Shown here: in pieces, positions 41,906-50,764 of the stretch
How the letters are laid out: the number at the start of each line of letters is the position of its first letter
How positions within the stretch are numbered: the first letter of the stretch is position 1
Origin: Planctomycetaceae bacterium
Lineage (GTDB): Bacteria; Planctomycetota; Planctomycetia; Pirellulales; Pirellulaceae
Assembly (NCBI GenBank): GCA_005778405.1
Contig: SXOA01000025.1
Span: 1 to 62,696, forward strand
Direction of reading: 5' to 3'
DNA length: 62,696 nt
Position numbers and translations under genes: made by a program
The notes under the pieces: model-generated
The model's database searches: none
Told to the model about the DNA's origin: nothing
The model's input: only the letters and a program-made list of their open reading frames with translations

Positions 41906-42859
41906 TTATGCAGCCTTGGCCATCAATTCGCCCATCGTCTTCACGAGCGACTTGACGGCAGTCACGCTGTTCGCAAAAGCCGCCTGCTCCTGCGAATCGA
42001 GCTCTAGCTCAACGATCTTCTCGACTCCCTTCGCTCCCAAGATACACGGCACGCCGACATAGTATCCGCCGACGCCGTATTCCTTGTCACAATACGCGGC
42101 ACACGGAATCAGCCGCTTCTTGTCCCGCACAATCGCTTCCACCATCTGCGCAGTCGCCGCGGCCGGGGCATAGTACGCACTGCCGGTCTTCAGCAACGCA
42201 ACAATTTCCGCCCCGCCATTGCGGGCTCGGTCCACAATCGCGTTCAGCTTCTCTTCGGATAGCAACCGCCGGATCGGAATGCCGCCGACGCTCGTGCAGC
42301 TCGGCATGGGGACCATCGTGTCGCCGTGCCCTCCCATCAGCAGGGCCGAGACATCTTCCACGCTGACGCCGAGCTCCATCGCCAGAAACGTCCGATAGCG
42401 GGCCGTATCGAGCACTCCCGCCTGGCCAATGACTTTGCCTGGTGCAAAACCGGTCACTTGAAATGCCCGCTGCACCATCGCATCGAGCGGATTGCTGACG
42501 ACGATGACGACGGCATTGGGGCTGGTCGCTTTCACCTGCTCGCTGACCGCGGTCACAATCTTGGCGTTGGTCGAAAGAAGATCGTCGCGGCTCATGCCGG
42601 GCTTTCGGGCGATGCCGGCGGTGATGACCACCACGTCGCTCCCCGCGGAAGGTCCGTAATCGGTCGCCCCGGTGATATTCGCGTCAAAGCCGACAATCGG
42701 CGAAGACTGCATCAGATCGAGGGCTTTGCCCATCGGCATTTTTTCGGTCTGAGGCACGTCCAAAAGGACGATATCCCCCAGCTCGGCGGCGGCACACCAG
42801 TGGGCGCAGGTCGCCCCCACGTTGCCCGCCCCCACGATCGTAATCTTCGCGCGACCCAT
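41906..42859 (-). CDS. mdh: Malate dehydrogenase (LDH-like type)
   Basis: 317 residues. Reversibly oxidises malate to oxaloacetate with NAD+ in the TCA cycle. The cofactor loop is [10 protein letters not shown] (about 10-19) with an Asp ending the second strand (VLLDVPQ). The substrate Arg pair lies in [14 protein letters not shown] (about 81-94), the third Arg in [12 protein letters not shown], and the catalytic His in [15 protein letters not shown] lies 8 nt before the ATG. It stands alone, divergent from the HEAT/BNR gene with a 226-bp shared upstream region. Confidence 0.95.
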   Translation of the reverse strand: MGRAKITIVGAGNVGATCAHWCAAAELGDIVLLDVPQTEKMPMGKALDLMQSSPIVGFDANITGATDYGPSAGSDVVVITAGIARKPGMSRDDLLSTNAKIVTAVSEQVKATSPNAVVIVVSNPLDAMVQRAFQVTGFAPGKVIGQAGVLDTARYRTFLAMELGVSVEDVSALLMGGHGDTMVPMPSCTSVGGIPIRRLLSEEKLNAIVDRARNGGAEIVALLKTGSAYYAPAAATAQMVEAIVRDKKRLIPCAAYCDKEYGVGGYYVGVPCILGAKGVEKIVELELDSQEQAAFANSVTAVKSLVKTMGELMAKAA

Positions 42860-43085
42860 GGTGCGGCTCCTATGCGGATGGAGTTATGGCATAAACGGCT
42901 GCTAGCGAAATGCAATCCTTAGCCCATCGCCAACGGAATCAAAGAACCGAATATCGCTGGCCTAGCGGAAGCGTCAACGGGGGGTTGTCAAAGGAGAGAC
43001 GTCGGGGTCTGCATTTGCTCACTCAGCAGCCAACAGCTACGATTGGCCTGACGGTCAATCACTTGCCGGCTGCGGGGCCTTTGCG

Positions 43086-45635
43086 ATGAAGTTATGGATA
43101 AGTCAGCTCTCGATGCTGTTGCTCCTGGCGGCAACCTCGGCCTCTTTCTCGCAGGATGCTCCCCAGGACGATGCTGTCCGCGTGCTCATTGAGCAGCTTG
43201 GCAATGACGAATTCAGGAAACGCGAGCAGGCCGAAGAAGAGCTGATCGAACTGGGAGCGGCTGCCGTCGAAGCACTGCGAGCCGCCTCCAAGAGCACGGA
43301 TTCGGAAGTTGTCTTCCGGTCCGAGCGGGCCCTCAAGCGGATCACAGAGTTATCCCCCGCCGAGCAGGCAGAATTGCGAACGGCGGGACAAATTGCCTTT
43401 TACGCGGGCGACTACGAGAAAATGGCCCTCAGCTATCGCCGGCTGGCGAATGCCCAAAACGCCTCCGTCGACGACGGCCGTTGGCTCGGCCACGCCTATC
43501 AGCTCGGCAGCCAGTGGAAAGAGGGAGCGGCCGCGTACTCCGCCGTGATCGACCGGATGGACCGGCTGCTGGATCGTCCCGCCGAAATGGATGGACCAGG
43601 AGGCACCAACTGGCCCGCTGGCAGCGGCAACGCCCTCCAGCAACGGGCCGCAATCGTCCTCATGACCGCTCGCATCCAGCGTTTTCTGCTCCAAGACACC
43701 GTCGCCGCCGAAAAGACGCTCAAACGAATCTATCGCTGGAGCGAAATCTTCAAGGAGTCGCCGGACGCACTAGCGGAGAAATGGCACGTTCGAATCGCTG
43801 CGGCACTCCAGGGAGAAAAGGGGTTCACTGCCCTGGAGCGGGACCACAATGTGTCCCTTTCGCTCCGCTTTCCCATGATGGCCCTGCGAGAACTGGCGGC
43901 TGTGCAGCAAATCAACGGCAACCATGTAGACGCTCTCGATACCTGGCGGCGGATTCACCTCACCACCAGCAACTATATTGGGTTCACTCCCAGCATCGAT
44001 TCCTTCCTCATCGACCGGCTGATTCAGGATCTTCCCGCGGCAGCCGCCCTGTCGGTTCCGGCCGTTACCTTTTTAGACGCCGAGCACTCCACAGCCGAGT
44101 TCGATCTGGCCGACGCCGCGACGCTCGCCAGGTCGTATGACATCGGGCAAAACTACTGGAAGTTTGCCTTGTCCGCGAACCAGGGGCAGGAATTCGAATC
44201 GCTGGAGTTTGCCTGTGATATCGAGCAGCTTGAACTGCGCTATGGGGGACAATTCGATTGCTGGGCGATGGTCGGGGAACAAGGGAGTAAACGCAAGGAG
44301 ATCGGTACCATGTTTTGGCCCAACGGCAAACCGGTCGGCCGCGACAAGGTCGCGCAGAAGTTCGCAATCGAGCCCGGAACCGGACTCGTCCACTTCAGCG
44401 CCGGCACCTGGAAGGACAAATTCAAGGTCCACGGCGTGAAAGTGACGGCCACATTCCGCCCACGGGCCAAAGATGCCGCCGTGGCAGCCAAACCGATTCC
44501 CGGTTTTACGTTTCACACGGAATTCCTCCCCAAGGGTGGCACGATCACCCTCAACGGCCAGCCGTATGGCAACGAGACCACGAGCCACAACGTCACGCCC
44601 GGCAAGTGTTTGTTCGACTATGTCCATCCCAGGCTCAAGGAGCCTCGCAGATTTGCGCTCGATCTGCTGCCGGGTGCCAACTATTCCCTGTTCCTTAATC
44701 TCGACAGCCCATTCACAGGCGAACTGACCAATCTCCGCGGCTTCCATTCGACCTACGGACCAAGCGCTAGCGTGGTCAAGCTGCGAGACGGCCGCTCGCT
44801 GGTGGCCTGGTGCAACGGGGGCCTGCGGTTTTCGACCACGGGCGATCTCGTCACCTGGTCGAAACCGACGGCGACCGCCGATTCCGAGCTGTTCAACGAG
44901 AACTACAACTGCCTCTGTCCGACGCTCTACATGGATAAGGCCGGGACGATTTGGGTGGCCTACTACAGCAACCAACTGGATCTCGACCAACTGAACTCGG
45001 GGGCGTATCGGCTGTTCCTCAGGCATTCGAAAGACGGCCGCGAGTGGTCGCCCGCCCGTCCGCTCAAGCTCGAGGTCACCGGCTGGCCACCGGGCAACGT
45101 GCAACTGCTGGATGGCCCCGACAACAAAACGTGGCTGCTCTACCGGATGAAATACGCCGTCGCCGACAGCCCGGCCGACATGACGGAGCTCAAGGACTTG
45201 GAAGTGCCCGTGACGGATGAACAGCGCTCCCACGCTCGCAATCCGCAGGCCACCGTCGATGCCGCCGGCCGGATGCACCTCGTGTGGGACCAATTTGGGC
45301 AAATGCTCTATTACGCCCGACGAGACGCCGAGGGGCACTGGGGGGAGCCGATCGGCATCGCTGAAAAGGGGGAGCCGTCATCCAATCCGCAGCTCCTGGT
45401 CCAGGGGGATCGCCTCGTGCTGATTTTCACTGGCAATCAGAATGCATTTCTCCGCCGTGGAACATTGCGAGACGGCGTGCTGAAATTCGGCGAGCCCCTC
45501 AAGATCGCGCCGCACACAGCGCCGCTGCTGAGCACATCTCCGTTGGTGACTGCCGACGGCCGGGTCGTCTTTTTATGCGGCCAGGACACGGTTTGGAAAC
45601 AATCTGGCTCGCTGAAGGCACTGTTCAGTGAATAG
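43086..45635 (+). CDS. Exported protein with HEAT-like N-terminus and sialidase/BNR-like C-terminus
   Basis: 849 residues. Signal peptide MKLWISQLSMLLLLAATSAS. Residues about 28-95 form HEAT-like helices (DEFRKREQAEEELIELGAAA, EVVFRSERALKRI). A central helical region follows (about 95-340). The C-terminal third (about 550-849) has sialidase-like beta-propeller strands with Asp-box-like turns (STTGDLVTWSKP, HSKDGREWSPARP, YYARRDAEGHWGEP). Probably a periplasmic or surface glycan-binding or hydrolytic protein; catalytic residues were not identified. There is no Shine-Dalgarno before the ATG. Confidence 0.65.
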   Translation: MKLWISQLSMLLLLAATSASFSQDAPQDDAVRVLIEQLGNDEFRKREQAEEELIELGAAAVEALRAASKSTDSEVVFRSERALKRITELSPAEQAELRTAGQIAFYAGDYEKMALSYRRLANAQNASVDDGRWLGHAYQLGSQWKEGAAAYSAVIDRMDRLLDRPAEMDGPGGTNWPAGSGNALQQRAAIVLMTARIQRFLLQDTVAAEKTLKRIYRWSEIFKESPDALAEKWHVRIAAALQGEKGFTALERDHNVSLSLRFPMMALRELAAVQQINGNHVDALDTWRRIHLTTSNYIGFTPSIDSFLIDRLIQDLPAAAALSVPAVTFLDAEHSTAEFDLADAATLARSYDIGQNYWKFALSANQGQEFESLEFACDIEQLELRYGGQFDCWAMVGEQGSKRKEIGTMFWPNGKPVGRDKVAQKFAIEPGTGLVHFSAGTWKDKFKVHGVKVTATFRPRAKDAAVAAKPIPGFTFHTEFLPKGGTITLNGQPYGNETTSHNVTPGKCLFDYVHPRLKEPRRFALDLLPGANYSLFLNLDSPFTGELTNLRGFHSTYGPSASVVKLRDGRSLVAWCNGGLRFSTTGDLVTWSKPTATADSELFNENYNCLCPTLYMDKAGTIWVAYYSNQLDLDQLNSGAYRLFLRHSKDGREWSPARPLKLEVTGWPPGNVQLLDGPDNKTWLLYRMKYAVADSPADMTELKDLEVPVTDEQRSHARNPQATVDAAGRMHLVWDQFGQMLYYARRDAEGHWGEPIGIAEKGEPSSNPQLLVQGDRLVLIFTGNQNAFLRRGTLRDGVLKFGEPLKIAPHTAPLLSTSPLVTADGRVVFLCGQDTVWKQSGSLKALFSE

Positions 45636-45779
45636 CCCGACATCCGGCAAATGCGCAATCCTTAACGCTGATGCCGCCGTATGAGTCGCGGCGACGGGCG
45701 TCCACCGCCAGCGGCCAGGCCTACTCGCGATAAATGGAAGCAGTCAGTTTAAGAATCAATCCTCAAGAAGAAATACAAA

Positions 45780-46946
45780 ATGTCCCTTCCCGAGACCATC
45801 CTTCAATTCGGCACCGGGCGCTTTTTGCGGGCGTTTGTGGACCGGTTCGTGCAGCGGGCCAACGATGAGGGGCAGGGGGTTGGCCGCGTCGTTGCCGTGC
45901 AGTCCACAGGCAATGACCGGGCCGAGCTGCTGGGGAACAAGGGGCACGGCTATCACGTTCTGGTCCGCGGATATGAAGAGGGCCAGCTTGTCGAGCGCGT
46001 GGATGAAGTGAAATCCATCAGCCGGGGGCTGGTGGCGGCGACGGAGTGGCCCAAGGTCTTGGAAATCGCCCGCTCGCCGCAGCTCAAATACATCATCAGC
46101 AACACGACGGAGTCGGGATACAAGCTCGACCCCGCCGACACGCTGCACTCCGCTCCTCCGATGTCCTTTCCCGCTAAGCTGACCCGCGTGTTATGGGAAC
46201 GGTATCAGGATTCGCAGTCGCCGGTCATCATCCTGCCGTGCGAGCTGATCGAGCGTAACGCGGAGAAGCTGCGAGACCTGGTGAGGCAGCAAATCTTGGC
46301 GTGGCAACTGCCGGTGACGTTCGAGCCGTGGGTGCGGGAGGAGTGCGTCTGGCTCTGCAACCTGGTGGACTGCATGGTGACGCGAGCGCCGGCGGACCAT
46401 CCGCTCACGAAGCAAGACCCGCTGCTGATCCACGCCGAGCCCTACGCCCTCTGGGCGATTCAAAAACCGCCCGTCCGCCGCGCGAGTGAATCGGGCATTT
46501 TCAATCTCGGCAGCCGCTTCTTGGATCACCCGATCAAGCTGTTCGATCATCCGGCAATTCAGATGGTGGATGACCTGCTGCCGTATTACCTACGGAAAGT
46601 GCGGATGCTCAACGGCCTGCACACGGCAATAGTCGGCAAGTTTCTCGGGTCGGGCTTCAAGACGGTACAGGAGATCCTGGCCGACAAGGAAGCGGTGAAG
46701 TGGGTCCGCGGGCTGCTTTTTGAAGAGATTGTGCCGACCATCGCCTACCGCATCGGTGGCGTGGCGGAGTTCGCTGACCAGACGTTCGACCGTCTGCGGA
46801 ATCCGTTTCTGGCGCATCTGCTCAGCGACATTGCCGCGAACCACGAGGACAAAGTGCGGGTTCGTTTGCAGCCGACATTGGACGAATACCAGAAGCAGTT
46901 TGGGAAAGTGCCCGAGCGACTGGCGGAGGCAATGGGGAAGAGTTGA
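45780..46946 (+). CDS. Tagaturonate reductase (altronate oxidoreductase)-like, mannitol dehydrogenase family
   Basis: 388 residues. The NAD-binding opening ILQFGTGRFLRAFVDRFV matches UxaB/mannitol-dehydrogenase-family enzymes. TTESGYKLDP, NLVDCMVTRAP and LRKVRMLNGLHTAIV (substrate/catalytic region) are also conserved. It reduces tagaturonate to altronate in galacturonate catabolism; fructuronate reductase is the alternative. It would act after the uronate isomerase-like enzyme at 517-1800. It is somewhat shorter than E. coli UxaB (483). AAGAAG precedes the ATG by about 9 nt. Confidence 0.82.
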   Translation: MSLPETILQFGTGRFLRAFVDRFVQRANDEGQGVGRVVAVQSTGNDRAELLGNKGHGYHVLVRGYEEGQLVERVDEVKSISRGLVAATEWPKVLEIARSPQLKYIISNTTESGYKLDPADTLHSAPPMSFPAKLTRVLWERYQDSQSPVIILPCELIERNAEKLRDLVRQQILAWQLPVTFEPWVREECVWLCNLVDCMVTRAPADHPLTKQDPLLIHAEPYALWAIQKPPVRRASESGIFNLGSRFLDHPIKLFDHPAIQMVDDLLPYYLRKVRMLNGLHTAIVGKFLGSGFKTVQEILADKEAVKWVRGLLFEEIVPTIAYRIGGVAEFADQTFDRLRNPFLAHLLSDIAANHEDKVRVRLQPTLDEYQKQFGKVPERLAEAMGKS

Positions 46947-46955
46947 AATCCGAAA

Positions 46956-47984
46956 CTATGTCACCAGTACGCCCTTGTTCTTCCGCAGCCTCTGCAAATG
47001 CGGCTTGTCGAGGATCTGAAACGGCGAAGCGAGCGGCTGCCACTTTTCGCCTTGCTGGCTGATGAGCCGGTCGTCGATGGGGCCGAGGCGGCCGCCGGCG
47101 AGTTGCAGGTAGGGGACTTGGGCCGGGTCGAGGTCCATCAGGCGGCAAACAGTGGCATCCACGGCGGCGGGGTTTGTGCCAATAACGACCAGGCCCATCG
47201 TTTTTTTGGTTCCCATGATGGGACCGTCCCCCTCCATGCAGTCGATGCCATCCACAATGGCGATGGTCCGCGGCAGCGAGGCGTTGATGTCGAAGACCGT
47301 CTCCGGAATGCCGTTGTGGTGCAGCACATTCTTCGGCCAGCCGTATTTGATGCCGGGGATGACTCCGTAGAGGTTCTTCATGGCCGCGGTGACGCCGACC
47401 CAGTGGTGCGTCTTCATTTTGGGGAGCGAGACGACCATGTCGGCCTCGGCGACTGCTCGCGGAAACCAGAAGCCCGCGAGTTTGCTGGCGTGTCCACGGT
47501 TTTCCACCCAGGCGACTTCCTGATAATTGAGATCCGCGAAAGGGAGCTTCGCTGAGTCGAGTGCTTCGCGCACGCCGGATTCCTCCAGAGCCATGTCGGT
47601 ATCGCGAACATGCCCCGGCGCTTCGCCGACGGTCACACTCGCCCTCCAGCCGCGGAAGACTTCGGATGCCGCCAGGATGATGGCCGGATGGGTCGTCATG
47701 TGCGGCGCTTCGCGCGAGGGCTCCACCATGTTCGGTTTGAGGAGAACCTTTTTTCCCTTCAGGTTGGCAGCGTCGATGCCACTGGCAATCAGGCCGTCGC
47801 GAATGGTTTGCACCAGCGGACCACCATAAGTCTGGTGCTTGGCCACAAACACGCTCGCCCGCTGCTTCATCCACTGCCGCACCGTTCTGGTGCCCACAAA
47901 CCCAGCCGCAACCAGTCCCGCGCCGGCGAGGAGCGCGCGGCGGGAGATGCGGGCGGGAGGGACGGTGGAGAAGGGCTTGGACAT
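46956..47984 (-). CDS. DUF362 domain protein with twin-arginine signal
   Basis: 342 residues. The N-terminal ARISRRALLAGAGLVAAGFV is a twin-arginine signal or anchor. The DUF362 domain shows KVLLKPNMVEPSREAPHMTT, SLPKMKTHHWVGVTAAMKNL and VDGIDCMEGDGPIMG, then GTNPAAVDATVCRLM. No CxxCxxC iron-sulfur cluster motif is present, unlike the ferredoxin-fused forms. Function of the family is unknown. It starts 6 bp after the repeat-derived stop of the next gene upstream, so the two are probably co-transcribed. Confidence 0.85.
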   Translation of the reverse strand: MSKPFSTVPPARISRRALLAGAGLVAAGFVGTRTVRQWMKQRASVFVAKHQTYGGPLVQTIRDGLIASGIDAANLKGKKVLLKPNMVEPSREAPHMTTHPAIILAASEVFRGWRASVTVGEAPGHVRDTDMALEESGVREALDSAKLPFADLNYQEVAWVENRGHASKLAGFWFPRAVAEADMVVSLPKMKTHHWVGVTAAMKNLYGVIPGIKYGWPKNVLHHNGIPETVFDINASLPRTIAIVDGIDCMEGDGPIMGTKKTMGLVVIGTNPAAVDATVCRLMDLDPAQVPYLQLAGGRLGPIDDRLISQQGEKWQPLASPFQILDKPHLQRLRKNKGVLVT

Positions 47985-47985
47985 G

Positions 47986-48014
47986 GAGAGTCAGGAGTCA
48001 GGAGTCAGGAGTCG
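47986..48014 (+). repeat. GAGTCAGGAGTCAG tandem repeat
   Basis: Four units of GTCAGGA-type sequence. They supply the last codons (TPDS) and the stop of the terpene-cyclase-like gene and the leader of the DUF362 gene. Related in sequence to the boundaries of the 35301-35546 element. Confidence 0.75.
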
Positions 48015-48842
48015 TGGACCGGCGGCGGCCAGCGCGAGCAGCGCCAACTTGTGCGGCGAATTGTCGTGAGACTGAACTTGCTGGGCGGCGGATTCGAGCC
48101 ACTGGGTTGCGCTGGGCAGAGTTATTCGATGCGCGGCGAGTCCCAGGAGTCCCCAAGCGAGCGATGCGCGCGTTGTTTCTTTCGAGAGCGCCTTGCGCAG
48201 CCACGCCACGGACTTGGCGATGCGATTGCCCTGGTCCTGTTCCCCCGCGAGGGCGAGCAGCGCGATGCCGGTGGGCTGAATGTGGGGACGAAGCATCTGG
48301 CCGAGGACGGACGTGTTGCCGTAGTTGCAACCGCCGGTGGGCAGCTGCCGGTCGAGCAGCAGCGTGATGGCTTCGCGGGTGCGGGGATGGTCACCGCGGC
48401 CCACCGTTTTCAACGCCAGGACATGAAACGCCGTCGGCTCAATCCAGGAATGCGTCCCTTCTGCCCAGGACCAGCCGACAAGCTGGGTGTTGTGCCCCAT
48501 GTCGTCGGTCTGCTCCATCGCCTTCCCTTTGGCCTGCAACATCCAGTTCACCCCCTGTTCGATGTTGGTCGCATACGCCAGTTTGTCAAACGCATGCCAC
48601 GCCAACACCGCCAGGCTGGTCGGCCATTGCGGGTCCGGTTCATTTTGGCGGACACCCACGGAACCGTCGGAGGATTGGGTATTGATGAGGAAGTCGCTGG
48701 CTCGCTTTGCGGATTCTTGCTTTCCATGAGCGAGGAGTACCAGTGCGGCAATTGCCGTCGGCTCAGTAGCGGGTGCCGAATGGGACGCGTACCCAATCAC
48801 CGGGTTCTTCTCGATAGTCCCTATTACTTGGTCGAGCCACAT
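47991..48842 (-). CDS. Prenyltransferase/squalene-oxidase-repeat protein, hypothetical
   Basis: 283 residues of alpha/alpha-barrel repeats like those in terpene cyclases and geranylgeranyltransferase beta subunits: SDFLINTQSSDGSVGVRQ, GVNWMLQAKGKAM, WIEPTAFHVLAL, LLLDRQLPTGGCNYGN, IALLALAGEQDQ. No DxDD or DCTAE catalytic motif is visible, so activity as a cyclase is unlikely. There is no signal peptide. The C-terminus ends inside a tandem DNA repeat. Same strand as DUF362 downstream. Confidence 0.7.
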   Translation of the reverse strand: MWLDQVIGTIEKNPVIGYASHSAPATEPTAIAALVLLAHGKQESAKRASDFLINTQSSDGSVGVRQNEPDPQWPTSLAVLAWHAFDKLAYATNIEQGVNWMLQAKGKAMEQTDDMGHNTQLVGWSWAEGTHSWIEPTAFHVLALKTVGRGDHPRTREAITLLLDRQLPTGGCNYGNTSVLGQMLRPHIQPTGIALLALAGEQDQGNRIAKSVAWLRKALSKETTRASLAWGLLGLAAHRITLPSATQWLESAAQQVQSHDNSPHKLALLALAAAGPRLLTPDS

Positions 48843-48859
48843 GAGTGCGCCATCCAGTT

Positions 48860-48895
48860 CTCACCACTCACCATCCACTACTCACCACTCACTCT
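48860..48895 (+). repeat. CACTCACCA direct-repeat tract
   Basis: Direct repeats of CTCACCACTCACCATCCACT then ACTCACCACTCACTCT between the terpene-cyclase-like gene start and the trmB stop. Same family as the inverted repeat at 40951-40998, but here only one arm is present. Confidence 0.75.
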
Positions 48896-48908
48896 TTATC
48901 GTCCTCAA

Positions 48909-49631
48909 TTATCCTCCCGCATCAAACCTTGGGGGTGGTTGAGACTGGATAATTTCGGCGATTTGGGCGGCAGTGACGTTGGGCTTTGGCGTTCCCTTTC
49001 CGCGGAAGATCGTGAGCTTGTGTTGGCGGGCGTAGATTTCCCGCCGGGTGCGGCCTTGCGGCGCGTCGCGCCAGGTGCCCTTCAGCTCGTCGAAGTCGAA
49101 GAGGAGCGGCGCGACGTGGCGGATGTAGTTCCAGTAGGCCCGGTTGTCGGTTTGGAGGACGACAAGCCCTTGCGGTGCTAGCGAGCGATGAACGAGCGAA
49201 AGAAACTCCGGAGTAATCAGCCGTTTGTATGCCCGCTCGCTGTCTTTGTACGGCTGGGGATGATAGAGGTGAATCTCTTGGATGGAATGTGGCGCGGCGT
49301 ATTGTTCCAGAAACTCAAACGCCCCAATCACCGCCAGCCGCACGTTGGCCAGTCCTCGCTGGTTGGCCCGCTTGGTTGCGTAGCGGATGACGAGCGGCAG
49401 AATGTCGCACCCCAGATGGTCACACTCCGGCCGCTGCAATGCACTGCTAATGACGAACCGCCCATTCCCACAGCCGAGGTCCAGGATGATCGGCGCGGAG
49501 CGGCCAAAGAGCGTCTGCCAGTCGAGCGGTCCCGGCGGCGGCAGCTTTTTGAGCGCCGTCTTGGCCCACTGTTCCGGCGGCAGCACTTTGCCGGGGATTG
49601 GAACGCCGAAATCGGTTTCCGCATCTTCCAT
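48909..49631 (-). CDS. trmB: tRNA (guanine-N7-)-methyltransferase TrmB-like
   Basis: 240 residues. SAM-dependent methyltransferase expected to form m7G46 in tRNA variable loops. The SAM loop is PIILDLGCGNGRFVISSALQ (about 47-66), followed by the acidic end of beta-2 (LGCDI). The usual NFPDPW motif is replaced by YHPQPYKDSERAYKRL, still in the right place, and TDNRAYWNYI resembles the TD motif. The ATG at 49631 gives the normal family length; the extension to 49745 has no motif and overlaps an inverted repeat. Confidence 0.75.
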   Translation of the reverse strand: MEDAETDFGVPIPGKVLPPEQWAKTALKKLPPPGPLDWQTLFGRSAPIILDLGCGNGRFVISSALQRPECDHLGCDILPLVIRYATKRANQRGLANVRLAVIGAFEFLEQYAAPHSIQEIHLYHPQPYKDSERAYKRLITPEFLSLVHRSLAPQGLVVLQTDNRAYWNYIRHVAPLLFDFDELKGTWRDAPQGRTRREIYARQHKLTIFRGKGTPKPNVTAAQIAEIIQSQPPPRFDAGG

Positions 49632-49717
49632 ACGCTGAAATGATAGCGTGACGGCAAAACTGAGGTAGCTCGGAACGGCGGAGTCGGGACATAATCCCAG
49701 CCATGCCCCGCGATGGG

Positions 49718-49782
49718 GTCGGGAGTCTTTGGCGTCTTCGCCCATTCGAACGTCGAGATTGTCTACGCCAAAGACTCCCGAC
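49718..49782. repeat. Perfect 18-bp inverted repeat between divergent genes
   Basis: GTCGGGAGTCTTTGGCGT (49718-49735) and its exact complement (49765-49782) lie around 29 nt. It lies upstream of both trmB (minus) and the membrane-protein operon (plus). It could be an operator, an mRNA leader hairpin or another repeat family. Confidence 0.88.
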
Positions 49783-49808
49783 TCCCTTGCCTACTCGTCA
49801 CGGAAGAC

Positions 49809-50732
49809 ATGATGGCAACTGCAATCACTCCGCGCCCAAGACATTCACCCTTTCCACTCTGGTTCCGCCGGCTCCACTCCTGGTGGTTCGTTGCTCAAGT
49901 GGCGGCCAATGTGATTGCCGCCTGGTTCATCATTCGGCTGGTGGGGGAGATGGACTGGGCGGAATTGGGACTGGGGCTCTTGCTGGGGCAGGGATTTCTC
50001 CTGAGCGTCTGGCTGGCGCTGGGTGGCTTGCCCAATGTGGCCCGCTTCATCAGCGTGCTTTTGGTGACGATGGCCGGTGCACTGGCGGTCAGCGATCAAA
50101 GCTCGCTGAATCCGAATTTTGCGTCCTGGGTGGAACAGTTCAGCCAGGTTTTCATCATTTGCCTCTTCATGGTCCTGCTGCTGCATGGTCTCCTCTTGCC
50201 GCTCCGCGGGTTGCTTGGTTGGCGGCTGGATTTTGATCCGGCGTACCATGCACCCGAAAAGACCGGTCGCTTACAAGTTGGTGTGTTGCACTTTCTGGGC
50301 TGGACCACGTTCCTGGCGATCCCTTGTGCCGTCATCCGCCTGATGCCTCGGGAAGATTTCGTCGAAATCGCTACCGTCTGCCTTTCGGTTTGCGCCATGA
50401 CGCTCCCCGTTGCAGCTGCATGTTCCCTGGCCGTCGTCGGCAGAAAGACATGGCGGTGGACGTTTTTTGCAGCGGTGGTTTTCGGCATTACGCTCGCGGC
50501 GGAAGGTTTCATTCCCGGCCTTGTCTTTGACGAGAACTTCCTGCAATTCAACTTGGGAATTGTGGCCGCCGTGGCCGGAAATCTTGTCGTCCTCCGCCGG
50601 CTCGGTCTGAAGTTGTTCTCCGTCGTCCAGCCAGCGGTTGTTCTCGCTGCCCTCCAGGTTAATCCTGTCAGTCCGCCGCACTTTCACGGCAAGTCAACCC
50701 TGCGGCCAGCGGTGAACGCAGCCGGTTCCTGA
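49809..50732 (+). CDS. Polytopic membrane protein, first gene of the vWA/ExbBD operon
   Basis: 307 residues with about eight hydrophobic helices (from about 20-40 to 250-290) and short loops. No known family was recognised. The ATG at 49809 (a second lies 3 bp on) has a weak GGAAG upstream; the extension to 49713 would translate the inverted repeat. It ends 32 bp before the vWA gene in the same direction, suggesting co-transcription. Its role may be linked to the ExbB/ExbD complex encoded downstream, but only context supports that. Confidence 0.65.
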   Translation: MMATAITPRPRHSPFPLWFRRLHSWWFVAQVAANVIAAWFIIRLVGEMDWAELGLGLLLGQGFLLSVWLALGGLPNVARFISVLLVTMAGALAVSDQSSLNPNFASWVEQFSQVFIICLFMVLLLHGLLLPLRGLLGWRLDFDPAYHAPEKTGRLQVGVLHFLGWTTFLAIPCAVIRLMPREDFVEIATVCLSVCAMTLPVAAACSLAVVGRKTWRWTFFAAVVFGITLAAEGFIPGLVFDENFLQFNLGIVAAVAGNLVVLRRLGLKLFSVVQPAVVLAALQVNPVSPPHFHGKSTLRPAVNAAGS

Positions 50733-50764
50733 GAAGCCCCACTTCTTTGTGTTAGAATTGAAGC

